The notes under the pieces: generated by a model
Database searches by the model: none
Seen by the model: only the letters and a program-made list of their open reading frames with translations
What the model was told of the DNA's origin: nothing
Origin: UBA11957 sp963603285
GTDB taxonomy: Bacteria; Bacillota; Clostridia; Lachnospirales; Lachnospiraceae
Direction of reading: 5' to 3'
DNA: 64,000 nt
Assembly (NCBI GenBank): GCA_963603285.1
Contig: CAVCMG010000009.1
Coordinates: 26,410 to 90,409, forward strand
Translations under genes and position numbers: made by a program
Part shown: one piece after another, positions 44,463 to 53,099 of the stretch
How the letters are laid out: the number at the start of each line of letters is the position of its first letter
How positions within the stretch are numbered: position 1 is the stretch's first letter

Positions 44463-45668
44463 ATGAAGAAGAAAAAGAAACGACTGACAAAGTGTCAGAG
44501 GTATTATCTGGTTGTAGGGCTGGCTGCTGTGCTGATCGGTGGCGTTGTCCATCTGGGCACGGTACTGTATGCCCGACAGCCGGTGCAGCGGCTGGAACGG
44601 CCCCGGATGGGGGATGGAGAAAAAGAAGCATCGCTGTATGTAAAAACGGAAGAAAAAAGTCTTCCGTTTACCGCCCATATCGGAGAAAGAAAGCGCACGA
44701 AAGCGGAAATTCAGGAGCTTCTGACACAGGCAGAAACAGAGCTTGCAAAAGGACTGAAAGGGCAGAATACAGGGCTGGATGCGGTCACAATGCCGCTGTA
44801 TATGCCGGCAACAGCCGTGGACGGCGCAGTGCAGGTCAGCTGGAGCAGTGACCGTCCCGAGGTCCTGTCCTATGATGGAAGTCTGGGGGAAGAGATTCCC
44901 GAAGAAGGTGTGTATGTCGGGCTGGAGGCAGCCATGACCTGTGACGATACGGTAGCGTATTATACGACCCGGGCGTTTGTACGGCCACAGCAGGATACCA
45001 GTCTGACGGGACAGCTGACAGAGGCCGTGAAAGCAGCCAATGAAGAAGAGACGACAGCGTGGTATGTCCTGCCGGATGCGCTGGGAGGGCAGACGCTTGT
45101 CTGGTACAGGCAGGTGAAGGATCCGGCACTGTTTGCCGCAGGTCTGGTGCTGGCGCTGGGACTTTTGCTGCCACAGCACAGAAAGGAGCAGGAGAAAAAG
45201 GCCAGACAGAAGTACCGGAATAGCCTTTTGCAGCTGTATCCTGTGCTGGTCAGCCAGATGGTACTGTATATGGGAGCCGGGATGAGTATATCCCAGACCT
45301 TTGGCCGGATTGCAGAGGGGAAAAAGGGACGCCCGCCCGGTGCGCTTGAAAAGGCATGCCAGAGCTTTGTCCGGGAGCTGGCCCAGGGGATTCCGGAGCC
45401 GGAGGCGTTGCATCGCTTCGGGGAACGAAGTGGTTTGTGGGAATACAGAACCTTCTGCGGGCTGCTGGTACAAAACAGAGCCCGGGGCAATGATCATCTG
45501 CTGCCCATGCTGCAGACGGAAGCACAGAAAGCCTTTGCCGAGCGGCAGAGAAGAGCCAGGATACTGGGCACGGAGGCCGGGACAAAGCTTTTGATGCCCA
45601 TGATGCTGATGCTGGTGGTAGTACTTCTTCTGGTGCTGTTTCCGGCGATGACATCATTTTATGCATAA
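44463..45668 (+). CDS. tadC: TadC-like platform protein with N-terminal extracytoplasmic domain
   Basis: The ATG at 44463, after AAGG at 44459, gives 401 residues. A membrane helix (14-35) precedes an extracytoplasmic region (about 40-215) that holds an atrophied bacterial Ig-like stretch (VQVSWSSDRPEVLSYDG), then the T2SSF domain (LYPVLVSQMVLYMGAGMS, and a long C-terminal helical part). The Ig-like insertion distinguishes it from classical TadC. The frame upstream of 44463 is a tadB shadow. Confidence 0.82.
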   Translation: MKKKKKRLTKCQRYYLVVGLAAVLIGGVVHLGTVLYARQPVQRLERPRMGDGEKEASLYVKTEEKSLPFTAHIGERKRTKAEIQELLTQAETELAKGLKGQNTGLDAVTMPLYMPATAVDGAVQVSWSSDRPEVLSYDGSLGEEIPEEGVYVGLEAAMTCDDTVAYYTTRAFVRPQQDTSLTGQLTEAVKAANEEETTAWYVLPDALGGQTLVWYRQVKDPALFAAGLVLALGLLLPQHRKEQEKKARQKYRNSLLQLYPVLVSQMVLYMGAGMSISQTFGRIAEGKKGRPPGALEKACQSFVRELAQGIPEPEALHRFGERSGLWEYRTFCGLLVQNRARGNDHLLPMLQTEAQKAFAERQRRARILGTEAGTKLLMPMMLMLVVVLLLVLFPAMTSFYA

Positions 45669-45686
45669 AGAAAAGGAGGAAACAAG

Positions 45687-45869
45687 ATGAACAGAAAACT
45701 GTGGAAAAAGGCCAGAGCATTCTGGCAGGACGAAAGCGGTGTCGGTGTGGTGGAGATTATTCTGATCCTTGTGGTGCTGATCAGTCTGGTGCTTTTGTTC
45801 AAGGAACAGATCACAAGTCTGGTCAAGACGGTGCTTACCAAGATCAAGAATCAGGGTACTTCGGTATAA
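45687..45869 (+). CDS. Flp-like pilin (major pilus subunit candidate)
   Basis: A 60-residue protein. A short basic leader ends in ESG, followed by VGVVEIILILVVLISLVLLF; the Glu at +5 after the probable cleavage site is the pilin hallmark. AGGAGG lies before the ATG. As the smallest and first pilin-like gene of the cluster it is the best candidate for the filament subunit. Confidence 0.88.
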   Translation: MNRKLWKKARAFWQDESGVGVVEIILILVVLISLVLLFKEQITSLVKTVLTKIKNQGTSV

Positions 45870-45879
45870 GGAGCTGCAG

Positions 45880-47322
45880 ATGAAGAAAAAGGGCAGTATT
45901 ACCGTATATCTGCTGTTGCTGCTGACGGTGTTTTTGCTTCTAGTCGGTGCCGTGTTCTATTCTGCACGGTACCGCGGAGCAAAAACCATGGTAAAGACGG
46001 CGGCAAGGCAGAGTATGATGGATCTGTTTTCGCGGTATGAGCCGACCTTGTTTGAAAAGTACGATCTGCTGTTTCTGGATGCCGGATTTGGCACGGAGAG
46101 CTTTCAGGGCGGCCTGCTTCTTGGCTGTGTGGAAAAGAATGCAGGCGGACTGTGGGGAGAAGGCAGTGTGGCGACCAATCTGTGGGGGCTGTCGCAGGCG
46201 TCGGCAGCGTTGCAGGGCTATACTCTGGCTACGGACCAGAACGGCGAGGCCTTTTACCGGCAGGCCGTAGCGGCTGCCGGACAGGCGCTGACTGTGGATG
46301 CTGTGAGGCTGGCAAAAAAACAGCTGCAGCAGGTAAAACAGCAGGAAAATACCGGCCGGACCCAGGGCGATGTGGACAAAGCCTGTACAGACTACCAGAA
46401 AGCGGTGGAAAAGGCACAGGAAGGCGATTTAAAAGATGCCGAAAAGGACACAAAGCAGAAACCGGCAGCAGTAAAACATGGAGATAACCCGATAGAAGTG
46501 GTGAAAAAGCTACAGAAGAAAGGCCTGCTGGGGCTGGTCATGCCAAAGCAGAGTCAGATGTCTGCAGGCAGTGTAAAAAAGACCGCACTGGCTTCGGGAA
46601 GAAAGCTGCAAAGCGGTGTCGGTCTTGCCACGGCGGCAAAAGCACACAGTGCAAAAGACCATATTTTATTTACACATTATCTGGGCAGCCATCTTTCCAG
46701 CTTTTGCGCACCGGATCCGAAGGCGGCGCTGGCGTGGCAGATGGAATACCTGATCGGACAGAAGACGACCGACAAGGCCAATCTGCAAAAGACAGTAGAG
46801 AAGCTTTTGCTTATGCGGGAGGGAGCAAACCTGCTGTATCTCAAAAGCGACAACAAGAAGATGGCTGAGGTACATGCAATGGCGGCTTCCATAGCCACAG
46901 CGCTGGCTGTGCCGGTCAGTGAAAGCCTGATCAGCCGGGTACTTCTGGTCTGCTGGGCGTACGGGGAGAGTCTGATGGATGTGCGGACGCTGCTGGCCGG
47001 TGGCCGGGTGCCGGTGACCAAGGACAGTGCATCCTGGCAGCTGACGCTTTCGAGGCTGGCAAAGGTTGATGCCGAACAGGCAAAAAAGGGGACAAAGGGA
47101 CTGTCATATGCAGAGTATCTGGAGCTTTTGCTGCAGCTGCAGACAGAGAAAAACAATATAAAGCGCGGCATGGACATGGTAGAGCTGGGGATGCGCGGCG
47201 TGGAAGGCAAAGGCAGCTTTTTGCTGGATCATTGTATCGAAGCGGCCAGTATCGAGCTTTCCGCCAGGGTATCCGGGGCCGGTATTGTCCGCGCGGTGGA
47301 GTACAGAAGCTATGAAAACTGA
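45880..47322 (+). CDS. DUF5702 membrane-anchored protein (large TadE-like pilus component)
   Basis: A 480-residue protein: short basic leader (MKKKG), one membrane helix (SITVYLLLLLTVFLLL), and a large extracytoplasmic region rich in Lys/Gln/Ala. Position +5 of the processed form is Tyr, not Glu, so peptidase cleavage differs from the other pilins or does not occur. Its place in the Tad locus suggests a minor or assembly subunit. Confidence 0.8.
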   Translation: MKKKGSITVYLLLLLTVFLLLVGAVFYSARYRGAKTMVKTAARQSMMDLFSRYEPTLFEKYDLLFLDAGFGTESFQGGLLLGCVEKNAGGLWGEGSVATNLWGLSQASAALQGYTLATDQNGEAFYRQAVAAAGQALTVDAVRLAKKQLQQVKQQENTGRTQGDVDKACTDYQKAVEKAQEGDLKDAEKDTKQKPAAVKHGDNPIEVVKKLQKKGLLGLVMPKQSQMSAGSVKKTALASGRKLQSGVGLATAAKAHSAKDHILFTHYLGSHLSSFCAPDPKAALAWQMEYLIGQKTTDKANLQKTVEKLLLMREGANLLYLKSDNKKMAEVHAMAASIATALAVPVSESLISRVLLVCWAYGESLMDVRTLLAGGRVPVTKDSASWQLTLSRLAKVDAEQAKKGTKGLSYAEYLELLLQLQTEKNNIKRGMDMVELGMRGVEGKGSFLLDHCIEAASIELSARVSGAGIVRAVEYRSYEN

Positions 47323-48136
47323 AACATACAGGGCAGCGCTCTGGCACAGGAAACAAAACAGAAAGGACACGAACGCATTCTCATTATCTAATAAAAAAAC
47401 AACACTCTCTCTTCAGACGAATCTATTTACGTTTTTCCCCAAAAAACGAAAACAGGTACCTGTGACCAGAGCGTTGCCCTGTATGTTTCAGAAAGGCAGT
47501 CTGGTGGCGGAGGCGGCCATGGTGCTGCCGCTGTTTCTGCTGGCTCTGCTGACGATCGCCGGTATGCTTACAGCCTACAGCCGCCAGATCACCATGACAG
47601 AAAAGCTGCTGGAAACGGCAGAAAGGACGGCCATTTACCGGGCTGCGACGGCAACGGCTGAGACGGCAGATATCCCGCTGGTGAAAAGCGAGAGCTTTGT
47701 ACCGTCTGTACGGCTGCCGGGACTGGGAAAATGGCGCCTTACGGCGGTTGTCCGGGTACGTGCCTGGATCGGTTATACAGGGGATCTGGGCGGAGCGGAT
47801 ATACCGCTGGAAGATACAGAACTGGTATATATCAGCGATAACAGGGAAGCGTATCATACGAGTCCGGACTGCAGCTATCTCGATATCCACCTGCTGGCCA
47901 TGGACAAAAAGCAGGCAGCCTCTGCGAAAAATGAGTTGGGGCAGCACTATACAGCCTGCGATAAATGCTGCCGGGGTATGGGCAACGGCACGGTGTATGT
48001 CAGCGGGCACGGCAGTCATTATCATTCGACGACCGGCTGCAGTGGTCTGTCGCGCAGTCCGACGATGGTGTCCAGAAAGGATGTCGGGCATCTGCCGTTG
48101 TGTACCCGGTGCCAGAAAAGAGGAGGGACGGCATGA
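47312..48136 (+). CDS. TadE-like protein with C-terminal Cys/His motifs
   Basis: The ATG at 47312 overlaps the previous stop by 11 bases and has GGAG upstream (274 residues). A later ATG at 47483 would give the short leader MFQKG typical of pilins. The pilin helix is SLVAEAAMVLPLFLLALL with Glu at +5. The C-terminal half carries paired motifs CDKCC and CTRCQ and an HTSPDCSYL/HSTTGCSGL repeat, which suggest metal or disulfide sites. The first part (47370-47460) is unusually AT-rich. Confidence 0.75.
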   Translation: MKTETYRAALWHRKQNRKDTNAFSLSNKKTTLSLQTNLFTFFPKKRKQVPVTRALPCMFQKGSLVAEAAMVLPLFLLALLTIAGMLTAYSRQITMTEKLLETAERTAIYRAATATAETADIPLVKSESFVPSVRLPGLGKWRLTAVVRVRAWIGYTGDLGGADIPLEDTELVYISDNREAYHTSPDCSYLDIHLLAMDKKQAASAKNELGQHYTACDKCCRGMGNGTVYVSGHGSHYHSTTGCSGLSRSPTMVSRKDVGHLPLCTRCQKRGGTA

Positions 48137-48549
48137 GGCTGTGTCTGGCCGTTTTTCTGACGATTCATGCCGTTACCGATGGAAGAAGCGGTTATATCTA
48201 TCTGCCGGTGGTCTGGGTACAGATGGCGATCGGTGTGATAGCAGCAGTGCAGACCGGGTATGGCGTGGAATCGCTGTTTTGGCGGCTTTTGCCGGGCATT
48301 GCCGTCTTTTTTGTCAGCCGGATCAGTGGGGAAAGGATTGGCCGGGGAGACGCGTGGCTGTTGACGGCGACAGGACTGTATCTGGGGCTGTGGCAGCAGC
48401 TGTGTCTCTGGTGCTGTGCATCGGTGCTGGCTTTTTTGTGGACAATGTGGCGTATGGTGGCCGGGCATGTGGATAAGCATACAGAGATTGCCCTGGCACC
48501 TTTTCTGTGGCTGGGATATCTGGGAGGATTGTGCGTTGGATGGTTTTAG
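48133..48549 (+). CDS. Second small prepilin peptidase (A24-like)
   Basis: The ATG at 48133 (ATGA overlap with the previous gene) gives 138 residues. The two aspartate motifs fit the A24 family: HAVTDGRSGYIYLP and GRGDAWLL. Several membrane segments are present. It is shorter than tadV and probably acts on a subset of the pilin leaders. Confidence 0.75.
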   Translation: MRLCLAVFLTIHAVTDGRSGYIYLPVVWVQMAIGVIAAVQTGYGVESLFWRLLPGIAVFFVSRISGERIGRGDAWLLTATGLYLGLWQQLCLWCCASVLAFLWTMWRMVAGHVDKHTEIALAPFLWLGYLGGLCVGWF

Positions 48550-48961
48550 AAAAAAGGGAAGTTTCACTGTGGAAGCAGTGTTTGTTGTGCCGGTCTGTCT
48601 TATGGTGGTGTTTTTTCTGCTGCAGACCTTTTTTTATCTGCATCATATCAGCTGGTATACGGCGGCAGCCTGGGAATGTGCGCTGACGCAGATGCAGGAT
48701 GGGCCGCAGAAGGAGACGGCCTCGCAGCGGTGGCAGAAGATCAGTAAAGAACAGCCGTTTCCCATAGCCGGTGTGAAGGAAGCTGAGCAGAGCAAAAAGC
48801 TGCGCATACAGGTGACGGTCCGTGGCAGCCAGGCAGCATTTATGGGGCTGTCTGCCATGCCGTTTGAGATTGAGGCAAAGCGGTCGTGGCTGTCACCGGC
48901 AGCTACACTTCGCAGGCAAAAACAGCTGCAGCAGCTGACAGATACCGGGGGAGGCGCATGA
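48536..48961 (+). CDS. TadE-like pseudopilin
   Basis: The start is TTG at 48536, 8 bases after GGGAGG (141 residues). The leader DGFRKKG precedes SFTVEAVFVVPVCLMVVFFLL with Glu at +5. The extracytoplasmic part (30-141) is Gln/Lys-rich. Earlier in-frame ATGs overlap the previous gene without a site and are rejected. Confidence 0.8.
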   Translation: MDGFRKKGSFTVEAVFVVPVCLMVVFFLLQTFFYLHHISWYTAAAWECALTQMQDGPQKETASQRWQKISKEQPFPIAGVKEAEQSKKLRIQVTVRGSQAAFMGLSAMPFEIEAKRSWLSPAATLRRQKQLQQLTDTGGGA

Positions 48962-50526
48962 TGGAAATACGATACCAGAGAGATCTGTATCGGGTACAGC
49001 TGTGCTGTGATACAGAAAAAGAGGAAGCTGCGTTTGGCTATCCACTGCAGATGTGCCTGCGCAATACGATCACCGGGCTTCTGGCCTGTCAGGTGCAGGG
49101 GACGGATGACCGGCTGACCATTTGCTGGGATGTGACGTCGCGGCACAGCCTGACGCAGATCATCGGAGAGGGACAGATCGCTCCGCATGTATTGCAGAAG
49201 ATTCTGCAGGCTTTGTTACAGACCATGGATGCTATGGCAAAATATCTGCTGCCGTGTGAGTATCTGGTGCTGGATCCGTCGCTTGTGTTTCTGACCCCGG
49301 AGAGTGGGGCGATTGGTTTTGTCTGTGATTTTGAAGATGCACAGAGCTTTCAGAAGACGTTGTTGGTGCTTGGTGAGTATGTACTGGAGCATATAGATCA
49401 CCGGGAACAGAAAGCTATGCATCTGGGGTATGGTCTGTACCGGCTGGCGGTGGAGGAAAGCTTTGACAGGGAGGGCCTGCGGCGGCTGTGTACAGAAATA
49501 CCACTGCCGGGAACAGAACAGCCGGAAACGACAGCAAAGAACCGGGTGGATGGAAAAAGTTCACCGGGGCAGCGGACGGATCCGCCATATGGCGGGCAGA
49601 GTGTATACAGGGAAAGAACGCTGGGAAACCGAACGGAATATGCAGATGAGCGCACGATTTTGCACGAACAGGAACGGGAAGCTGCCAGACAGCAGCGGGC
49701 CGATGCGCTGGAAGCCTTTTTTGCAGAGGATGAGGAGGAGGCAAAGCTGCAGCTGTCCCCGTGGCAGCTGTGCGGCGGCTGCGCAGTGGCGATCCTGATC
49801 GGTACGGGAATCATGGAAGGTGTGCAGTATTTCCGCAATGGTATACATCTGCAGCCGATATGGTTTCTGATCGCTCTGGTACTGTTTCTGCTTTCCGCAG
49901 CGGCGATGTTGATTTTATGGAAAATCTCCGTAAAGAAAGAGGAAAAAAACAAACATCCGGAGAACAGGATAGAATATTCTGCGGAAAAATATCAGAACAG
50001 GAAAAGCCGTGCAGGGCAGCAAAGCAGTTTAGACCATGCAATGCAACACTATGCAGAAGACATTCCGGACAGACCGTATGGCAAAGCACCGGAAAGCGGA
50101 AAAAGATATTTTGCGTCAGAACCTTCGACGACGTTTGTCCATGAAAATCCACCGCAGAGCATGGAGACAGTTGTACTGAACCGCACCATGCCGGAGACAG
50201 TGGATGCACAGCTGGTATTTGCAGATGGCAGGGAGGTAGCGCTTAGTGGGCAGCAGTGGCTGGTCGGCAAGAGTCCGGTGGATGCGGATATCTGTCTGCC
50301 GGAGCCGACGGTTAGCCGGCTCCATGCGAGGATATGGAAAAGAGAAGGGACATATTATATCGAAGACCTCCACTCCCGCAATGGAACGATGGTCGGGGGC
50401 ATACCGCTGGAGCCGGGAGAAAAAAGGCAACTGGAAACGGAAACAAAGATTTCGTTTGCAGAGCATGTCTGTGTGTTTACGGTAAAACAGAGCTTTCATG
50501 CAATAAAATACAGTTACAAAGTGTAA
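48961..50526 (+). CDS. DUF6382 + FHA domain membrane protein
   Basis: The ATG at 48961 gives 521 residues. Residues 1-180 match the DUF6382-type region, residues about 270-325 hold two membrane helices, and residues 430-510 are a FHA domain (WLVGKSPVDADICLPEPTVS, then LHSRNGTMVGG). FHA domains bind phosphothreonine, so the protein may couple the pilus to kinase signalling. Lachnospiraceae Tad loci often end with such a gene. Confidence 0.85.
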   Translation: MEIRYQRDLYRVQLCCDTEKEEAAFGYPLQMCLRNTITGLLACQVQGTDDRLTICWDVTSRHSLTQIIGEGQIAPHVLQKILQALLQTMDAMAKYLLPCEYLVLDPSLVFLTPESGAIGFVCDFEDAQSFQKTLLVLGEYVLEHIDHREQKAMHLGYGLYRLAVEESFDREGLRRLCTEIPLPGTEQPETTAKNRVDGKSSPGQRTDPPYGGQSVYRERTLGNRTEYADERTILHEQEREAARQQRADALEAFFAEDEEEAKLQLSPWQLCGGCAVAILIGTGIMEGVQYFRNGIHLQPIWFLIALVLFLLSAAAMLILWKISVKKEEKNKHPENRIEYSAEKYQNRKSRAGQQSSLDHAMQHYAEDIPDRPYGKAPESGKRYFASEPSTTFVHENPPQSMETVVLNRTMPETVDAQLVFADGREVALSGQQWLVGKSPVDADICLPEPTVSRLHARIWKREGTYYIEDLHSRNGTMVGGIPLEPGEKRQLETETKISFAEHVCVFTVKQSFHAIKYSYKV

Positions 50527-50584
50527 TGAAATAGATGATAAAAGAAGTTTTGTCGAAAAGATGAGACATTTTTTGTTGGCTGTC

Positions 50585-50613
50585 TTGTACTTTACCGGGA
50601 AAGTAGGTATAAT
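50585..50613 (+). promoter_or_regulatory. Predicted promoter of the rhomboid gene
   Basis: TTGTAC (50585-50590), a 17-base spacer, a perfect TATAAT (50608-50613). Confidence 0.7.
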
Positions 50614-50651
50614 CGGGAAAGAAATGACCAAATAAACAGAAAGGTTTTTCT

Positions 50652-51281
50652 ATGAACGAGTATTCCGAAAACGGCGATGCCGTAGATGAGATCCTGAAAG
50701 GGCCGCGGCGCTATATGAATCTTATCATCGTGGCGGTCAATGTTCTGCTCTTTTTTCTGGTGGAGCTGACCGGGGACAGTACAGATACAGATCATATGGT
50801 GCGCTGGGGAGCCGCATGGCTGCCGGATATCCTGAATGGACAGGTATTCCGACTGTTCACCTGTATGTTTCTGCATTTTGGCATCACACATCTGGGCAAT
50901 AATATGCTGGTGCTTCTTTTTCTGGGAGATACGCTTGAAAAGATCACCGGCCACCTTAAGTACGGTGTGATCTGTCTGGGCGGTGGTCTGATCGGCAGTA
51001 TCGTTTCATGTATACACGAATATTATACGGGAACATACTATGTATCCGCCGGCGCCTCGGGCTGTGTCTTTGCTGTGACAGGCGCACTTTTGTACATCGT
51101 GATCCGCGAGCGGGGACAGCTCGGCACACTGACGGCGCGCCGGATGCTAATTCTGGCCGCTCTTTCGATATATAATGGCTTTGTATCTACCGGCGTAGAT
51201 AATTACGCACATGTAGGAGGCCTGATCGGCGGATTCTTGCTGGGTATGCTTTTGTACCGGCACAAAAAGGTCAGAACATAA
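50652..51281 (+). CDS. Rhomboid-family intramembrane serine protease
   Basis: A 209-residue protein with six membrane segments. The catalytic Ser lies in GASGCVFAV (near residue 135), and the His in NYAHVGGLIGGFLLGM. Its last 11 bases overlap the convergent kinase gene. It cleaves membrane proteins; substrates are unknown. Confidence 0.92.
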   Translation: MNEYSENGDAVDEILKGPRRYMNLIIVAVNVLLFFLVELTGDSTDTDHMVRWGAAWLPDILNGQVFRLFTCMFLHFGITHLGNNMLVLLFLGDTLEKITGHLKYGVICLGGGLIGSIVSCIHEYYTGTYYVSAGASGCVFAVTGALLYIVIRERGQLGTLTARRMLILAALSIYNGFVSTGVDNYAHVGGLIGGFLLGMLLYRHKKVRT

Positions 51282-51999
51282 TAGGAAGAATGATCGTAAC
51301 GATCATACCTTTTCCGGTATCGGCGTCTAAGGTGACAAATCCGCTATGCGCCCGCACCACATTGTTGACGATGGAAAGGCCAAGACCTGTGCCATCCTTT
51401 TTGTGCGTGACAAAGGGTTTCATGATCTCACGAAGCTCGGATTTGGCGATGCCGTCTCCGGTGTCCTCGATATGGATGATGATATTCTCGGTATCGCTGC
51501 GGACCGTGCAGTAGATATGGCCGCCGTCCGGCATGGCATCTGCGGCATTGCGCAGAATGTTGTAAAAGACTTCCTGTATCTTGACGACATCAAGCATAAA
51601 GGGCGGGATCGGGCCGTCTTTGTCCAGGGATACCTTGATATGCTGCGCTTCAAGCTTGGGCATATAGGAATTGATCACCGATTCCAGAATAACGTAGGGG
51701 CTGGCTTCTGAATATTTCAGAAGCTTCGAGTTATTGTAATTGGACAGATCGTTGAGCAGCTCTTTTAAGAACGTCATGTTATCGATCAGCTCTGACCAGT
51801 TGTTCCAGTCGTTGACTTCCGGATGCTCTGTGGCGATCAGCTGCAGATAGCTGTTGATCAGCGTTACCGGATTGCGGATCTCGTGAGAGATCTTGGCGAT
51901 TTCCTGGTGATGATCGCTTTTCAGAGCGTCATAGATAGAGGTAAAACGTTCATCAGTTGAATAATTGCTGTGTAAACGTACGATATCTTCTGTTTGCAT
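51271..51999 (-). CDS. Soluble sensor histidine kinase
   Basis: A 242-residue kinase without membrane helices. It has the H-box SHEIRNPVTLINSY (His39), N-box NILRNAADAMPDGG, and G-boxes EDTGDGIAKS and GTGLGLSIVNN. There is no adjacent response regulator, so it is an orphan kinase that may feed a phosphorelay. A GGAGG site precedes the start. Confidence 0.88.
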   Translation of the reverse strand: MQTEDIVRLHSNYSTDERFTSIYDALKSDHHQEIAKISHEIRNPVTLINSYLQLIATEHPEVNDWNNWSELIDNMTFLKELLNDLSNYNNSKLLKYSEASPYVILESVINSYMPKLEAQHIKVSLDKDGPIPPFMLDVVKIQEVFYNILRNAADAMPDGGHIYCTVRSDTENIIIHIEDTGDGIAKSELREIMKPFVTHKKDGTGLGLSIVNNVVRAHSGFVTLDADTGKGMIVTIILPIMF

Positions 52000-52095
52000 A
52001 ATGGAAAGCCTCCTTTATGGATATGTATATATTAAGGTTACACCATATGATCAAATTATGCAATCAAAAGCGTACGACAAGATTCGACATATATA

Positions 52096-52120
52096 CCGAC
52101 AAAGCTCCAGGTTTTGTCGG
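52096..52120. promoter_or_regulatory. Hairpin between divergent kinase and HIT genes
   Basis: CCGACAAA (52096-52103) with TTTGTCGG (52113-52120). It may be an operator or leader stem for the HIT gene. Confidence 0.4.
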
Positions 52121-52157
52121 CAGATATAAATAAAAAATATATAGAGGAGAATGAAAA

Positions 52158-52574
52158 ATGGAAAATTGTGTATTTTGTAATCTGGCAAATGGAATCTGGG
52201 ATTCTGCAACGTTATATGAGGATGAAGACTTCAGAGTTGTTCTGGATCTGGGACCGGCAGCAAAGGGACATGCCTTGATCCTGCCGAAGGAGCATTATGC
52301 AAATATTTATGAGATTCCGGAGGAAAAGGCAGCCAAGGCCATGATTCTGGCGAAAAAGATGGCTACGGTAATGACAGAGGCTCTGGGCTGTGATGGCTTT
52401 AACATCGTACAGAATAACGGTGAAGCTGCCGGACAGACGGTATTTCATTTCCATATGCATCTGATTCCGCGATATAAGGATGATGAAGCCGGATTTGGCT
52501 GGAAACCGGGCAAACTTGATGAGAAGACGAAGCAGGAAGTACTGGAAAAAGTGGCCGCAAAGATGGAGGCATAG
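52158..52574 (+). CDS. HIT-family protein
   Basis: A 138-residue nucleotide hydrolase or transferase with the triad HFHMHLIP near residue 98, and DLGPAAKGHALILPKEHYA in the first half. AGGAG lies before the ATG. The sigma factor follows 9 bases later. Confidence 0.93.
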   Translation: MENCVFCNLANGIWDSATLYEDEDFRVVLDLGPAAKGHALILPKEHYANIYEIPEEKAAKAMILAKKMATVMTEALGCDGFNIVQNNGEAAGQTVFHFHMHLIPRYKDDEAGFGWKPGKLDEKTKQEVLEKVAAKMEA

Positions 52575-52583
52575 GGAGAAAAG

Positions 52584-53099
52584 GTGGAATATACTGACTT
52601 TGACCGCATATTCAGAGAATACGGTCCTCTTGTTATGAAGTCTGCTTACAGCTATATCGGGGACTATCAGTTATGCGAGGATATATGTCAGGAGGTATTT
52701 GAAAAGCTTCACAAAGAAGTGAAATATATTGCGCCAAAGGATCTGAAACCATGGCTTCTGGTTGTTGCCAAGACAACTGCACTGGACTATCGCAAAAAGT
52801 TCAAGCGAGAGAAGGTAACCATAGATGCGCCGGATAGCTGTGAAGTCGAGGCATCCACAGATAAGCTGGATCCGCTGCATCAGGTAGTGGGCAAGGAAAG
52901 TCATAAGGAAGTGATCGAAGCATTGTGGGAACATGATGCCAAAGGTCTGGAGCTTATGATACAGGTGGAAATTGAAGGCCGTACGATCAAAGAGCTTGCT
53001 GCCAGCCGGGGCACTACCCCGAATAACCTGCGCACCAAGCTCTATCGTATACGAAAATGGTTACATAAGGAATTTCCGGATATAACGGATTATTTCTGA
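52584..53099 (+). CDS. ECF-type RNA polymerase sigma factor
   Basis: A 171-residue protein with the region 2 pattern SYIGDYQLCEDICQEVFEKL and region 4 helix-turn-helix (TIKELAASRGTTPNNLRTKLYRIRK). The start is GTG at 52584, 5 bases after GGGAG. It converges with murG (10-base overlap). A candidate regulator, the DUF4367-like membrane protein, lies beyond murG at 54283. Confidence 0.88.
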   Translation: MEYTDFDRIFREYGPLVMKSAYSYIGDYQLCEDICQEVFEKLHKEVKYIAPKDLKPWLLVVAKTTALDYRKKFKREKVTIDAPDSCEVEASTDKLDPLHQVVGKESHKEVIEALWEHDAKGLELMIQVEIEGRTIKELAASRGTTPNNLRTKLYRIRKWLHKEFPDITDYF

